DNA of 64,000 bases. Source: Sweltsa coloradensis (taxonomy: Eukaryota > Arthropoda > Insecta > Plecoptera > Chloroperlidae). A program made the translations under genes and the position numbers. The DNA is taken from the NCBI GenBank assembly GCA_024449915.1, contig JAMZAV010000974.1, positions 62,001 to 126,000 on the forward strand. The letters run 5' to 3'. The notes beneath the pieces are model-generated. The model was given only the letters and a program-made list of their open reading frames with translations, made no database searches and had not been told where the DNA came from. Positions 24,791 to 54,704 of the stretch are shown piece after piece (position 1 is the stretch's first letter; each line of letters starts with the position of its first letter).

Positions 24791-26095
24791 CTAGGAAAAC
24801 GCTTAAGTCCCGCCGCGTTGTTGGATGAGCGTAATAGGGAATTTGCATAAGTTCCAGATATCGGTAAAAGTATGTGCAATATATAGATAATCGTCTAAAA
24901 ATGATATAAACGATAATTTAAGGTTTTTAAAGTTAATCGTTCAATATCTATTGAGGGTCAAAGTTTGACCTTTTAAATTTCCCGCACATTTATTTTGAAA
25001 CGGCTGCCTACGTCACCAGCCCTCACAATGACGTAATATAAGCTTAGCTTGAGCCCTCATGACGAACACGGCCGCCTAGATAAACAACGAAATTCCCTCC
25101 TTTTACCAAAGTCTTTGGTTCACACAACAATGGCCAACAATAAACAACAGTTGATGTCCTTTACCAAGTTTTATAATCAACATTGTGTTTTTACTTATTA
25201 TCAATTAAAATGCGGTTAAATCTTACGTTGTGATATTACTAAATGTATAAAATAAAATATTAAGCATATTAGAACAATCTAGATGTCAAAATATGCTTCC
25301 ACAGCCAAGATAATCTCCGAAAGCGAGTAAATTGATATATCGTTACGTGATTGGTTGATGGTGGCCATGAAGGCTGGTGACGTATGACCCGTTTTTTCCC
25401 GCCAAAATATGTAAAAAACTTTCACCCTTGTTTTATAAAAGAAAATATTCTCAAAATCAAAAAAAAGATATTTTTGTGTAAAGGAAGGTGGCCTTAACCC
25501 AATAAAACCATAAAATAATATTATGCAAATTCCCTATTGGTGCATTGAGCTGCCATGTGTTATGCGGATTTTCTGTTGTTCTGTAAAAAAATTATTACTA
25601 AGTTCTAGATTTTTTTTAAATTAAATTAAATTAAATAAAAAATAAACTTAATTTTTTTTAATTAATCATAATTTTAAAAAAAGAAAAAAATTGAAAAATT
25701 GCGATTTTTATAAGAAATAATTATTCGATTGCGCTCAAATTTCACACGAATATATAAATTCATAAAATTAAGGTTCTGTGAAAAAATCATTACAATCGGA
25801 TAAAGCATGTAGGTGTTATAAGTCGAAGAAATGTTTTAAAAATCGAAAAAAAATCGTAAAATTGCGATTTTTATGAGAAATAATTTTTCGATTGCGCTAA
25901 AAACGTGGCAGTTCTAAGTTCAGAGATTTCGAAGGCCTCCATAAAATTTAATGGCAATCGGAGTATTGGTTTAGCCGGAATCGTGTTAACAAACACACAA
26001 AAATACAAAAAAAAGAAACAAAAAAAAAACATTCCGGATTTTTTTCTCCAGTGTAGTGAAATGGAATCTTCGCTTCGCTCGCAACGCTCATCCAA
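24791..26095 (-). mobile_element. Helentron/HINE-like element, copy 4, carrying a nested insertion
   Basis: Both ends match copy 2 (ctaggaaaacgcttaagtcc and cgctcatccaa). A 700-bp element splits the sequence gagcgtaat|tggtgcattg. Confidence 0.75.
24836..25535. mobile_element. 700-bp non-autonomous DNA transposon nested in copy 4
   Basis: Inverted ends agggaatttgcataa and ttatgcaaattccct. The intact host sequence gagcgtaattggtgcattg, known from other copies, shows exactly where it entered; an AT dinucleotide is repeated on both sides. No ORF recognised. The superfamily is unknown. Confidence 0.8.
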
Positions 26096-26169
26096 CAACA
26101 ATTATTATTTTGATTTGAAGTTGCTAAATAGCTACCGTGTGAAGGTATAAGGTCACAATATATTAACTA

Positions 26170-26925
26170 CTAGGAAAACGCTAAAGTCCCGCCGCGTTGA
26201 TGGATGAGCTTTTTAAAGGTTTTAGTTTGCGTAGGATATCTTTACTTTTGCAAGTGCTTTGTTTTGCTGCCTACGCATTGTAGGTGAATGTTGTCAAGTT
26301 TCTTTTGTTTCTTGTCAATTGGTATTATTTACCGTAAAAAACTTGTATTAAAAGCTTTATTTCTATGGATTCTGGTTTATTTTTACGACTTTTTCTTTCA
26401 AAAGGTACTACATAACCATAACCTTAATGTCCATGTATAATATGAACGTTGTAGCCCCACCCGTTTGGTCAGAATTGGCCCAAATGGCACGAAAATATCG
26501 CACAAAAAGTCAAAAAAACGTATATTAAAAGCTTTATTTCTCTCGATTCTTGCTAACTTTTTCAACTTTTTCTTTCAGAAAGCAATACATCACCATAACC
26601 TTAATGTCCATGTGAAATATGAACGTTGTAGCCCCACCCGTTTGGTCAGAATTGGCCCAAATGGCACTAAAAATCGAAAAAAATCGTAAAAGTACGATAT
26701 TCATGAGAAATATTTCTTCGATTGTACCCAAAAACGTGGCAAGTCTAAGTTCAGAGAAAACGAAGGTCGTGTCAAATTTTCATCAAGATCGCATATGCCG
26801 TTTGCCCGGTAGAGAGCGAACAAACAGACGGAAAAAAAAACAAAACAAAAAAAACAAAAAAAAAACACCGGAGCTAAATTTTTTGGGGGGTCGGTGAAAT
26901 TGAAGTCTTCGCTTCGCTCATCCAA
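26170..26925 (-). mobile_element. Helentron/HINE-like element, variant B, copy 1
   Basis: The ends match family A (ctaggaaaacgctaaagtcc and cgcttcgctcatccaa) but the body differs. It holds two tandem units of about 180 bp with aaaagctttatttct, 'ataaccttaatgtccatgt' and 'gtagccccacccgtttggtc'. That unit also occurs in repeat D, so the two families have exchanged sequence. Confidence 0.72.
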
Positions 26926-27048
26926 TCAATACATAGTTTTGTTGGTCATGTGTGATAATATGCTTGTGCATTAAGTAATTTAAATTCTATTTGATGAAAT
27001 AAAATGCAAGTAAAAGTGTTTGTTTAGCTTTGAATGGCTATCAGCCTA

Positions 27049-27818
27049 CTAGGAAAAAGCTTAAGTCCCGCCGCGTTGTTGGATGAGCGTAATTGGTGCA
27101 TTGACCTGCCATGTGTTATGCAGATTTTCTGTTGTTTTGTAAAAAAATTTATTACTAAGTCGATTTTTTTAAAATTAAATTAAATTAAAAAAAAAATTAA
27201 CTTTATTCTTTTATTTTTTCTTAATCGTAATTTTAAAAAAAGAAAAAAATCGTAAAATTGCTATTTTCATAACAAATAATTATTCGATTGCGCTCAAATT
27301 TTACACGAATATAATAATTCATAAAATTAAGGTTCTGTAAAAAAATCATTACAATAGGATAAAGCATGTAGATGTTATAAGTGAAAGAATTGTTAAAAAA
27401 AAGAAAAAAAACCGTAAAATTTTGATTTTCATGAGAAATAATTTTTCGATTGTTCTCAAATTTCACACGAATATCTTAATTCATAAAATTAAGGTTCTGT
27501 AAAAAAATCATTAAAATCGGATTAAGCATGTAGATGTTATAAGTCGAAGAAATTTTTTAAAAATCGAAAAAAATCGTAAATTTGCGATTTTCATTAGAAA
27601 TAATTTTTCGATTGCGCTCAAAAACGTGGCAGTTCTAAGTTCAGAGATTTCGAAGGCCCCCATAAAATTTCATCGCAATTGGAGTATTAGTTTAGCCGGA
27701 ATCGTGTTAACAAACAGCCAAAAATACAGAAAGAAAAAAAAAAAAAAAAAAACATTCCGGATTTTTTTCTCCAGTGTAGTGAAATGGAATCTTCGCTTCG
27801 CTCGCTACGCTCATCCAA
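27049..27818 (-). mobile_element. Helentron/HINE-like element, copy 5
   Basis: Ends ctaggaaaaagcttaagtcc and gctcgctacgctcatccaa. Four internal tandem units. Confidence 0.74.
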
Positions 27819-27819
27819 T

Positions 27820-30800
27820 AACTGTCTACAGTCTTCTGATTAGTTTTTGGGATTGAATAAATTACTCGTTTTTATAACATGTTTTCTTTGCTCAGGCTAA
27901 TGGCAAACAGAAGCAGTAGAGAGGCAGGATATGGAATAATCTATGTAAATGGGCTCATATAGCTAAACAAGCTAGATTTTAAATAGAGTGAATTAACTAC
28001 ACATACAAAGAGTATCTACAATAAAACTTACACAAGTAGCTAAATGAAGTTCAACTGTATAAACCAATCCTGAAGTTCATTGCTTTAAAATAAATCCATA
28101 TCTAAAATATCATAATATTTTATATTGACTTTCCAAATCCGGGATTTTGATCCAGATAACAACATACCGGTAACTATTATTATTTGAGTTACATAATATG
28201 GTAGGAAGCATGCCACGTGTTAAGATGTATGGAAAGAAAAGAATTTGAATAGGAACAGTTGTTTATTCAAGTTCTGCAGTCGTACAACCGTTCATTGTAA
28301 CTGGTGAAACAGGAACAACCAAGAGTGATAATAACATTATATTACTTGAAAGTCATACATTGTTTCGTACATGTGTTCAATTGGTATCATAGATGTTGAA
28401 TTAAGACAGTTCATTAACGGCTGCATTGACACAAAATGTATAAAATAGTAATTTAAAAATTCAAGCATAAAATATTTTAAAAAGCTATCCACTCCAAATA
28501 ATTCTGAACAATGCTACCTTTCTCACACAACAGATTAACCAAGATATATTTTTTAAACTAAATACGTAGGATAGGTTTTGCAAACCATTAACATTCCAAT
28601 TAAATCGTTGTTGAGCTGCAAGTGATTTCTAGAAAGAGAAGAAATTAATCTACCCAACACCCTCGCTTGGCATTATGTCGGTTTGCTTTATTTTTATTGA
28701 GGAGTGAAGAGATACATTGATTGCAGCTTGGCCTGATATAAGCAATCAGGAGTGAAGGTGTAGAAAGTGTTGCTACTGCTTGCAAACATAGGTACTGTAG
28801 TTGTTAAACTCGATATATACAGGATTTAGTTTTTCTGACCTTTTGCTTGGCCATACTACTCTTAAAATAAATCTATACATGATACAGTGAATTGTGAATA
28901 TATCAAATAAAGAATTTAGTTTCAGTAGGTATAGTACCTTTGGAACCCTGTGTATACTACCACGAGTAGCAACACATGCCATGCCTTGTGATCGAGCCAG
29001 TATTGATTCTGAATTGTAAACAAGTAACCTTCATGCCCGATGCCTCATACTATTTACCTGATGATAATTCTAATGTAATTAGCCAATTACTCCCCGATTT
29101 ATGTATAGTTACTGAGCCTAGTATGCACTGAAGTATATGAGTGCTCAGCACTCAGTGGAAAAACATATTTATAAAGAGAGAACACTCATAAATGTAATGC
29201 ATGCACGTCAAATTTTCAAAATATTTTAATAATTTAAATATTTAGATGTAGGATCTAGCGAGCTGGAATGCATCAAATTTCTGAGAATATATTTGAACCA
29301 GTGCATAATAAATTAATTTATGTGATGCATAAACATAGATAAATAAGATATTTGTAAACATAATTTTTTTATAACATCAATAATGCATTCATAAGAATTG
29401 TCATAAACATGACCAACGCAATGATTTTAATGTTTCTAAGACTGTTTATGTATTAGAAAGATAACAATTAAAACTACCAACACACAATATTACTATCATA
29501 TTTCAGGTGAGAGGCCCAGGCATGTTGTGCAATACATACAATTTATTCCACTCTCTACCATATATCACACACACACACGTCTCACTGGAATGTGTTTGCA
29601 ACATCGATGTTTAAAATAAAATCAGCAACTGGGTTTGTACATTGCACATTAACAAATGCAATTAATAAGGTTGAAAAGATGTAGCACTATGGAAGCTCTG
29701 GAGATATCGTGGGTAACATACCGATAGGTACCACTGCTTTTACTAATGTGTCAAGTCATGCATTTATATGTGCGGGTACATTTGAAAAATCTTTTCCTTC
29801 AAGCATAATTAAAAATATCAAACAAATTGCTAACAAGGAATGTGGTACGACACCAAATAATTGAAATATAACGTGTCAATGAATGGTAACAGGGTACCAT
29901 TAGATTACCTAAGCACAATGGGAAACTCTGATTTCAGAGTAGAAATAATGATAAAATTCTAAATTCTCATTTCATGCAATATCTGCCATCACCATTCATA
30001 GGCATCTATAACTTTTGATGTTTATTCTATCTAATAAATCGCCTCTTAAGCATGCTCTTTCTTAATCAATCCTTGTTTAACAGTATAAGAAACTTCAACA
30101 TTCATATCATTGTTAGGGAATATGTATATATAGTATATATATATTTATAATCATTTTGAAATGTTTGATGTAAAATGAATAATCATTGTAAATTCTACAC
30201 ACATACTAGTAATTCTAAATATAATACATAGTTATAATGTTACAAATGTTTTAAAAATACATACATAGTCTCCGACCAAGTTCTAAGTATCACTGAGAAT
30301 CAATGCGATTTAAAGATTCTCAGCTACCATCATCTGTTCACACACCATACACCAATCGACATACGATTGTCACAAAAGGCAAACAAAGAGATCACATTCT
30401 AAAAGATTTGCTTATTTTTTAAATCTTAACCAGGGTTGCATTGTAAGATAGGCTTGTAGATAAGACAACACAATATCAAAATGTTAAGTACATGTTTAGT
30501 ACATTTTATTGACACTTGAAAAAGAAATCTCATTTGGACATAGTACTACGTATCATGTTTTGTACTAAAACTAGTAATATTATAGCGTTGCACTATTACG
30601 TCAAAATTGTAGCTATTGCTTATAATACCTACTAACTAATAAGATTATTATTTAATTTTACAGGCATCTGCAAGAAGTTATTATAAGTGACAAGAATACA
30701 ATACTAGCCACGAATAAATGTTGAAACAAATCTTCCTGTGAGCAATAGAAATCTCTTTATAACCTTTTTCTTCAAAAAACTATTGGCATTGTCTACATAC

Positions 30801-33425
30801 CAAGACTACATTAAGTGTTATTTAAACTAGTCTATGATACTTCATTAATAATTAATAACTGGTATACTAAGTACAGTGATGTTTTAAATAACCTACTATG
30901 TCAATGAACTTGGGTGATGGTTAAATAAACCATGACATAACAGCCATTAGTTTAATATTTCTGCTTGGCTGTTTGGTCCCAACTTATATTTAAAAATAGT
31001 AGGGAAATCAAACACTACTATTAAAAATAATATTTAAAAGTGATAGAAAGCTTATGTAATTTTAAATCAATGTAATGTTATATTGGTTAATCAAATAAGA
31101 AGGTACCAGTAATGTACATGCCCAACACATTTTTCCCGACAATTACAAATCACAGTACATAATAATAACTGTTCACACACATTACCGTTGTTTATTAAAA
31201 AGTTCAAAGCATTAGCAATGATGTGTTTTAAGAACAAGTAATAAATTTATCTAAGATAAATAAATACAACTCAAAACAATATACAGACTAATATCATATT
31301 TACATCTTATCTTTTATGAAGTTTAGTATTGATGTACTGTAAAGTAAAATTATTGAACATTTTTCAAGGTCATAGTTTAAGAGACAATAGCAAATCTTGA
31401 ATCTACGACCAATCATTAACCACAAGAACATATTAAGTTCAGCAGGGAAACTGTATTGGCACAGTACTTCACTAAACTCTTTTAATATTAACACCTACAG
31501 GGTTCTACAATAATTATATTTTAATAAATATGGGTATCTGACTACATATACTGTACATTAGAATTAGAACGCTGCACAAAAACATCTTTCAGAGTAAGTA
31601 TGACAGTCGAAAAAAGAGTTGAAAATAGTTGGACTATCAATAGATATAAACTATGTACAAATGTTTAGGCCATTTGAGAGTATATGTTATGTATACAGTA
31701 TTTATAATAAATAGGAAGATAATATGTTTATACAAAAGTTGACAGAGAAATGTAGCATAGTTTAAACAAGTAGAGATGTACATACCCTAATTATTAACAA
31801 TGCTATAGATACTTCATGGGTTGATATCTTACAGTGTTTTAACGATAAATTTACAAGATAATTAATTTATAATATTAAGTAATGAACACGATACAGCTCA
31901 AACTTGAACTCTTCTAAAAACACAATATGTATTATGTATATAACATTAATATCATTCAGATGTGGTGTTGACTATATAAGACGTACATACCTAGTATCTC
32001 CAGTATGTTCAGTTTTTACCATCTATCTATTCTATTACTATCTTATAGACATTCATTTTGCATATCAATAGGTGCCTTCATGGTTGAATGTACACTCACC
32101 CCCGATAATACTGGATTTCCTATTGTAATGAAAGAATATATATATATATTTATTTACAAAGTACACACTGGAATACAGTAAAAGATATCATACATGTAAT
32201 TAAGAGCCCAACTCTTGGACACATAAAAGAAAATGTCTCTCCTACCAGTAAGAAGCCATTGAGTAAAATTCATATATAGCGTAATTTATTCATAAGCCAG
32301 TGCTGTAAAGATGTTGTGACATTAGAATGACCACCATGAGTATACAACTCTGAATCAACATTAAGACCTGCTGATGATTCGATGACTAAAGAGACATGAT
32401 TAGTAATTCTAGGCAGGGTGAAAGCTTCTAGTGCATCTAGATGGTATTAAATTATAAATGTTTGAATAGCTCATCCATCGGATGGCAATTGCAAGGTGGT
32501 CCCAGGTACCCAGTAATCCCAATAGTAGAAACTTTCTTAGGGTTGAAGGTACCATACACAGCTAGTAAATGACTTCAGGTTGATCATTACAAACCGTTAG
32601 TAAACACTAACACAGTTCCTAAACAGTGTTTCTCACCCCGAGCCAGTAAATACTATCAAGTACCAGAACACTCTGGTCCTTGCCCAGAGTCAGTAAATAC
32701 TAGCACAGTACCTGAACACTCTGGTCCTTGCCCTGAGTCAGTAAATACTAGCACAGTACCTGAACACTCTGGTCCTTGCCCTGAGTCAGTAAATACTAGC
32801 AAGTACCAGAACACTCTGGTCCTTGCCCAGAGTCAGTAAATACTAGCACAGTACCTGAACACTCTGGTCCTTGCCCTGAGTCAGTAAATACTAGCACAGT
32901 ACCTGAACACTCTGGCCATCACCCCCGTCAGTAAATATTGACACAGTTCCTCTTCATCCTCGAGTCAGTAAATACTAACACAGTTCCTGAACACTCTGTT
33001 TCTTACCCCTGAGTCAGTAAATACTAGCATAGTTCCTGAACACTGTTCATCATCCCTGAGTCAGTAAATACGAGCACAGTTCTTGAACACTCTGACCCTC
33101 ATCCCTGAGTCAGGTAATTCTAACTCAGTTCCTGAACCCTCTGGTCCTCACTCCTGAGTCAGTAAATACTAACACAGTTCCTGAACACACCGGGCTTTTG
33201 CAATCCGTGATTACAAACCTAGATTTTCAATTACGTAGAATTCACGAAAATCTTTTTTATCTTCTGGGTTGGTCAAAAAAAGAATCAAGCATTGTTCTGG
33301 TGGATGAAGAAGGCGATAGACGGCTTGATTGGAATTTGAAATCTACCCACAGTTCAGGTGATAGTTGAATGATTGAGTGATGCAATAAAGCTTGTTGTGT
33401 TTCCTTGCTACTTGAGTTGTAAGTA
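27820..33425 (-). other. Transposon-poor, AT-rich tract 3' of PKC; probable 3' UTR and downstream flank
   Basis: No ORF worth calling and none of the repeat families that crowd the rest of the window, apart from the minisatellite at 32.6-33.2 kb. The tract runs from the PKC stop codon to the Helentron-like copy ending at 27818. Several AATAAA hexamers occur on the minus strand (for example near 28262 and 28690), so the polyadenylation site cannot be fixed. A long 3' UTR is an inference from the absence of insertions. Confidence 0.35.
32589..33192. repeat. 48-bp minisatellite just 3' of the PKC stop codon
   Basis: About a dozen imperfect tandem units of roughly 48 bp, each carrying gagtcagtaaatacta, cacagtacctgaacactctg and a variable tccttgccct-type end. 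The central units (about 32650-32920) are nearly identical; both ends are more diverged. The array lies 234 bp after the stop codon, so it is probably transcribed as part of the 3' UTR. Confidence 0.92.
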
Positions 33426-49522
<16,097 letters not shown>

Positions 49523-49852
49523 CTAAACATCAACAACATTATTGTATATATAAGAAAGTAGAAAAAACTTGTAGATATTATTTTCGGACGTGAAAATAAA
49601 GTCAAGTCCTAAAATAACATTTTAACTTACACAGTTTTAGTTAAAAACATTTTTAGTTTACAATTATCTCACTTATTTTTGGTGAACACATGCAAACAAT
49701 TATTGCCACATTTTTATCAAAATCAAAATCAAAATCTACATCAATCAATCAACCAAAAATTACTTCTGGCCAACAAATGTGAAACACAAAATATTGATTA
49801 TTGTCAAACACTGTATGTATACACTGTACTAGATGTAACAAAAGCCAATAAA

Positions 49853-50674
49853 CTAGGAAGCTTCGCAAACGCTTTTTCAGGCGCGTTGTTGGATGAGCGT
49901 AATTGGTGCATTGAGCTGCCATGTGTTATGCAGATGGTATTTAAATTGATTTTGTTTTCCCATTGCTATGGCCTGCGAGACACGCTTGGTAATATTGCTT
50001 TAATTTTTACGACGACGACATGAGGATCAGGGGCGCATATTACATTACATACTTCATTGTAATCGAATAGAGCATGTAGGTGTTATAAGTCGAAGAATTT
50101 TTTAAAACGAAAAAAAGCGTAAAATTACGATTTTCATGAGAAATAATTTTCCGATTACGCTCAAATTGCACACGAATACATTAATTCATAAAATCAAGGT
50201 TCTGTGAAAATATCATTACAATCGGATAAAGCATAGGTGTTAAAAGTCGAAGAAATGTTTTTAAAAAATCGTAAAATTGCGATTTTCATGAGATATAATT
50301 TTTTGATTGCGCTCGAATTTCATGCAAATATATTAATTCATAAAATTAATGTTCTGTAAAAATTCATTTCAATCGGATAAAGCATGTAGGTGTTATAAGT
50401 CGAAGAAATAATTTAAAAATCAAATAAATCGTAAAATTGCGATTTTCATGAGAAATTATTTTTCATCTGCGCTCAAAAACGTGGCAGTTCTAAGTTCAGA
50501 TATGTCGAAGGTCTCCAGAAAATTTCATCGCAATTGGAGTATCGGTTTAGCCGGAATCGTGTTAACAAACACACAAAAATACAAACAGAAAAAAATAAAA
50601 AAAAAAATAAAATAAAAACACCACGGATTTTTTCCTCCAGTGTAGTAGAATGGAATCTTTGCTTCGCTCATCAA
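49853..50674 (-). mobile_element. Helentron/HINE-like element, copy 6 (variant 3' end)
   Basis: Ends ctaggaagcttcgcaaacgc and gcttcgctcat. Internal tandem units of family A. It lies about 330 bp upstream (transcriptionally) of the C2 exon. Confidence 0.7.
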
Positions 50675-50737
50675 TAATCTTATCTTATCTATCTTATCTT
50701 TGATAATGATAAGCTGAAGTATACTTACCCACACAAA

Positions 50738-51108
50738 ACAAAAACTTGTAAAAATACAGCCAAATCTTACACATTCAAAAGAAATGAGATCTAAAAAAAA
50801 GACCAAGCTCATCTACCCTTCCACATTTGCGCATTCTTAATTTGTTATTTGTACAGTGTCCCGTAAACAACATCCTTGAAAAGCTTGGCAAAATAGAATT
50901 AACATGACCATTACGTTTAAATTAATTACAAAAAAGAATATGGAAGAACTATTATGTTTAAATTAATACTAGTTGCAAATTCTATTTTGCCAAGCTTTTC
51001 TAGGATGTTGTTACGGGACATTGTACGTTTATGAATTAAGAATGCGCAAATGTGGAAGGGTGGATGAGCTTGGCCTTTTTTAGATCTCATTTCTTTTGAG
51101 TGTGTAGT
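50738..51108. repeat. Repeat family D palindrome
   Basis: Arms ctacccttccacatttgcgc and gcgcaaatgtggaagggtgg pair around an AT-rich centre near 50950. It matches 11185-11591. Confidence 0.78.
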
Positions 51109-51213
51109 GCGATTTTCATTACAATTTGATTCATAGTTTATCATTGCAAAAATTTAATTAAAATATAAAATTTTTTATCAAAATCGATTAATTTCTATGG
51201 TATTACCAATTGA

Positions 51214-51803
51214 CTAGGAAAACGCTTCAAGTCCCGCCGCGTTGTTGGATGAGCGTAATTGGTGCATTGAGCTGCCATGTGTTATGCGGATTTTCTGTTG
51301 TTCTGTGAAAAAGTTAATACTAAGTCGAAATTTTTTTTTTAATTAAATTAAATTTCATAAAAAATTAACTTTTTTTTTATAAATCGTAATTTTAAAAAAA
51401 AGGAAAAAATCGTAAAATTGCGATTTTCATAAGAAATAATTATTCGATTGCGCTCAAATTTTACACGAATATATTAATTTATACAATTAAGGTTCTGTGA
51501 AAAAACCATTAAAATCGGATTAAGCATGCATTTTTAAAAAATCGAAAAAAATCGTAAAATTGCGATTTTCATAAGAAATAATTTTCCGATTGCGCTCAAA
51601 AACCTGGCAGTTCATAGTTCAGAGATTTCGAAGGCCTCCATAAAATTTCATCACAATTGGAGTATCGGTTTAGCCGGAATCGTGTTAACAAACACAATAA
51701 TACAAACGGAAAAAAAAGAAAAAAAAAACATTCCGGATTTTTTTCTCCAGTGTAGTGAACTGGAATCTTCGCTTCGCTCGCTTCGCTCGCTACGCTCATC
51801 CAA
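51214..51803 (-). mobile_element. Helentron/HINE-like element, copy 7
   Basis: Ends ctaggaaaacgcttcaagtc and gctacgctcatccaa. Confidence 0.74.
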
Positions 51804-51844
51804 CAATAGGATGTAAAATATCTGGTGGTCCGAAGACTTGCTTT

Positions 51845-52562
51845 TTGGATGAGCGTAGCGAGCGAAGCGAAGATTCCATTTCACTACACTGGAGAAAAAA
51901 ATCCGGAATGTTTATTTTTTCTTTCTTTTTTTCTGTTTGTATTATTGTGTGTTTGTTAACACGATTCCGGCTACACCGATACTCCAATTACGATGAAATT
52001 TTATGGAGGCCTTCGAAATCTCTGGACTTAGAACTGTCACGTTTTTGAGCGCAATCGGAAAATTATTTCTCATTAAAATCGCAATTTTACCATTTTTTTT
52101 TATTTTTAAAAAAATTCTTCAGCTTATAACACCTACATGCTTTATCCGATATTTATGATTTTTTCACAGAATTTAATTTTATGAATTTAGGTATTCGTAT
52201 GAAATTTGAGCGCAATCGAAAAACTATTTCTCATGAAAATCGAAATTTTACGTTTTTTTTCTTTGACTTGTAACACCTATCCTATTGTAATGATTTTTTC
52301 ACAGAACCTTATAATTTTATGAATTAACATATTCGTGTATAATTTCAATATTACGATTTTTTCCTTTTTTTAAAAATTAACGATTAATTAAAAAAATTTA
52401 AAATTTAAGTTAATTTTTTATTTAATTTAATTAAATTTAAAAAAATCTTCAACTAAGTAATGATTTTTTCACAGAACAACAGAAAATCCGTATAACACAT
52501 GGCAGCTCAATGCACCAATTACGCTCATCCAACAACGCGGCGCGATTTAAGCGTTTTCCTAG
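51845..52562 (+). mobile_element. Helentron/HINE-like element, copy 8
   Basis: Starts TTGGATGAGCGTAGCGAGCG and ends ...cgatttaagcgttttCCTAG followed by T. It lies head to head with copy 7, only about 40 bp away. Confidence 0.76.
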
Positions 52563-53090
52563 TTGTAAACAATGTAGGCGATTATTGTCAAGTAACTATA
52601 GTTACTTGTTGATTGTATGCCTGTATAAGGCTTATATTAAAACCTTTATTTGGAAGCTTTCCTGCAAACTTTTTTAAACTTTTTCATTCACAAGGCTCTA
52701 TATCACTACAACCATAATGTACATGTAAAATATGAACATTGTAGCCCCAACCGTTTGGGCAGAATCGCTGGCCGATTGAAACTAACCAATTATACCGTAG
52801 TGGTAGCAGTAGTAGCAGTAGTTTACATCCTTAAAGTGATTTTGAGCATGTTTTAAGCCATTTTTTCACCAAGAAAGAATGCTCGTACTCCAACAAAATT
52901 TGGTATGTGTTGTCAGGTACCTAAATAACCTCGATTTTGATAGTTTTCAAGTTCACATCACGTTTCATGACGGCTGGGTATAACACCTCGAAATCTCCCC
53001 AACTCTGCTTGCTGTATAAGGTGCCTGAGTGTGTAGCGCGCCACGGCTTGGCTGCGGCGCCCTAACGGGCACCTAGATCGAAAATTGTTC
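52563..53090 (-). repeat. Repeat family D, reversed copy of the 10.5-11.05 kb part
   Basis: From ttgtaaacaatgtaggcgat to cggcgccctaacgggcacct it is the reverse complement of about 10530-11045. Confidence 0.75.
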
Positions 53091-53149
53091 AAATTATTTT
53101 TGTTTTCAATTATTATGAAAAGAAAGGTTATTGGAATATGACAAGTACG

Positions 53150-54200
53150 CATTATCTAGGGCGACGGTCGTCGCCCGGCAGACAAGTGCATGCGACTGCT
53201 TAGGCGACACGAACTCCAGCCCTGTATACAGCTACCAGAGTTGGGGGGTTTTCAGCTATCTGCACACGCCGCCCCGAAAGAGTTACAATCTTGAAACTCG
53301 GTATATGACCTGGTATGTGGTCCATGACATACAAAAAAAAATCAACCCGATCCGACAACTCGTCTGTGTTAAAAAAGGCTCTCAACATCGTCAAATTCCT
53401 TTCGGCTGGCTGGTGGGTGGGTGGGTGGCTGGTTAGTTCTCTGCGGAGATTAATTTAGCCTACAGAGAAAACGGTAAATCTTAGAACTATGAAACTTGGA
53501 CCACACTTAGATGCACTTCAGACGCAGTTGACTTTTGCTTTCAAAACCAAAATCGGGTAACAGGGACCGGAGAAAATAAAAATTTGGATGATAATCAAAA
53601 CGCGTAATTACCAAGGCGTGGTAATTTGTACAAACTTGAAATTAAACATGCTATTAACCATTATAAATATCTTGCGTCCAAAACACAATGGCTAAATTTG
53701 GGGATGACCATGGGCCCAAAAATGACAAAAAACATATCTGAACTTTAAGAAATGAATCATTCAAAGAAAACGCTACAACTGAGATGTTTCAAACGTGGAA
53801 TACATTTTGATATCTCTCATTCTTTATCACTTTTGAATATGGAAAGCAAAATTGGGTAACGGGTACCGGAGAAAATCAAAATTATCAAAAGTAGGTAATT
53901 CCGTACTCTTATGAATAATACGCTATACTGAGAAAACGGTTCATCTTAGAACTTTGAAACTTGAGCCACACTCAGATGTACCTCATATAACCATAACCGG
54001 GCAATTGGGACCGGGGAAAATCAAAATCATAATCAAAACGCGTAATTAACTCGGGCGTAGTAATTTTTGAACAATTAGTGCTTAAAACACAAGGGTATCT
54101 TTGGGGGGACCGTGGACCCAAAAATGTCAAAAAACAACTTGAAAATTAACAATTTAATCATCCACACCTGGAAAGCAAACGAACAACAAAAAGATGTAAT
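53150..54200. repeat. Diverged D-like or related repeat with internal tandem structure
   Basis: gggcgacggtcgtcgccc at 53159 can form a hairpin, and acagctaccagagttggggg echoes the D start. Further on, 'gaaaacggtaaatcttagaa' and 'gaaaacggttcatcttagaa' blocks repeat with 'gggaccggagaaaataaaaa'. Confidence 0.45.
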
Positions 54201-54201
54201 A

Positions 54202-54704
54202 TCCAACCAAATACAAAAATTTGTAAAAAAAAAAAAAAAAAAACGGCAGCCAAGCTCTCCTTCAAAAGTCTTCGGCTGTGAATGCTGTGAGATATAGAAG
54301 TTGAGCCAAGCTTTTTATTCTTTCTCTCTAGTTTCGCTTTGAAAATAAGTAAGATCATTTCGCCTGTTGACGAGCGCCAAGCCAACGATTTTTGTGGTAA
54401 AAAAGTAAAATTTTTAACTCGAAATCATAAAAAATGGCTTGGCCATTGAATTTGGTTCATGGCCAAGATTTTTTTATGATTTCGAGTTTAAAAATTTTAC
54501 TTTTTTACCACAAAAATCGTTGGCTTGGCGCTCGTCAACAGGCGAAATGATCTTACTTATTTTCAAAGCGAAACTAGGGAGAAAGAATAAAAAGCTTGGC
54601 TCAACTTCTATATCTCACAGCATTCACAGCCGAAGACTTTTGAAGGAGAGCTTGGCTGCCGTTTTTTTTTTTTTTTTTTTTACAAATTTTTGTATTTGGT
54701 TGGA
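54202..54704. repeat. 500-bp near-perfect palindrome
   Basis: tccaaccaaatacaaaaatt at the left pairs with ttttgtatttggttgga at the right. The arms of about 245 bp meet at a loop of roughly 12 bp around 54452 (ggccat...atggcc). Arm differences are few and mainly the A/T run lengths. Confidence 0.92.

Noticed and set aside
32589..33192. CRISPR array
   Set aside because: Units are tandem and contiguous with no unique spacers, in a eukaryotic 3' UTR.
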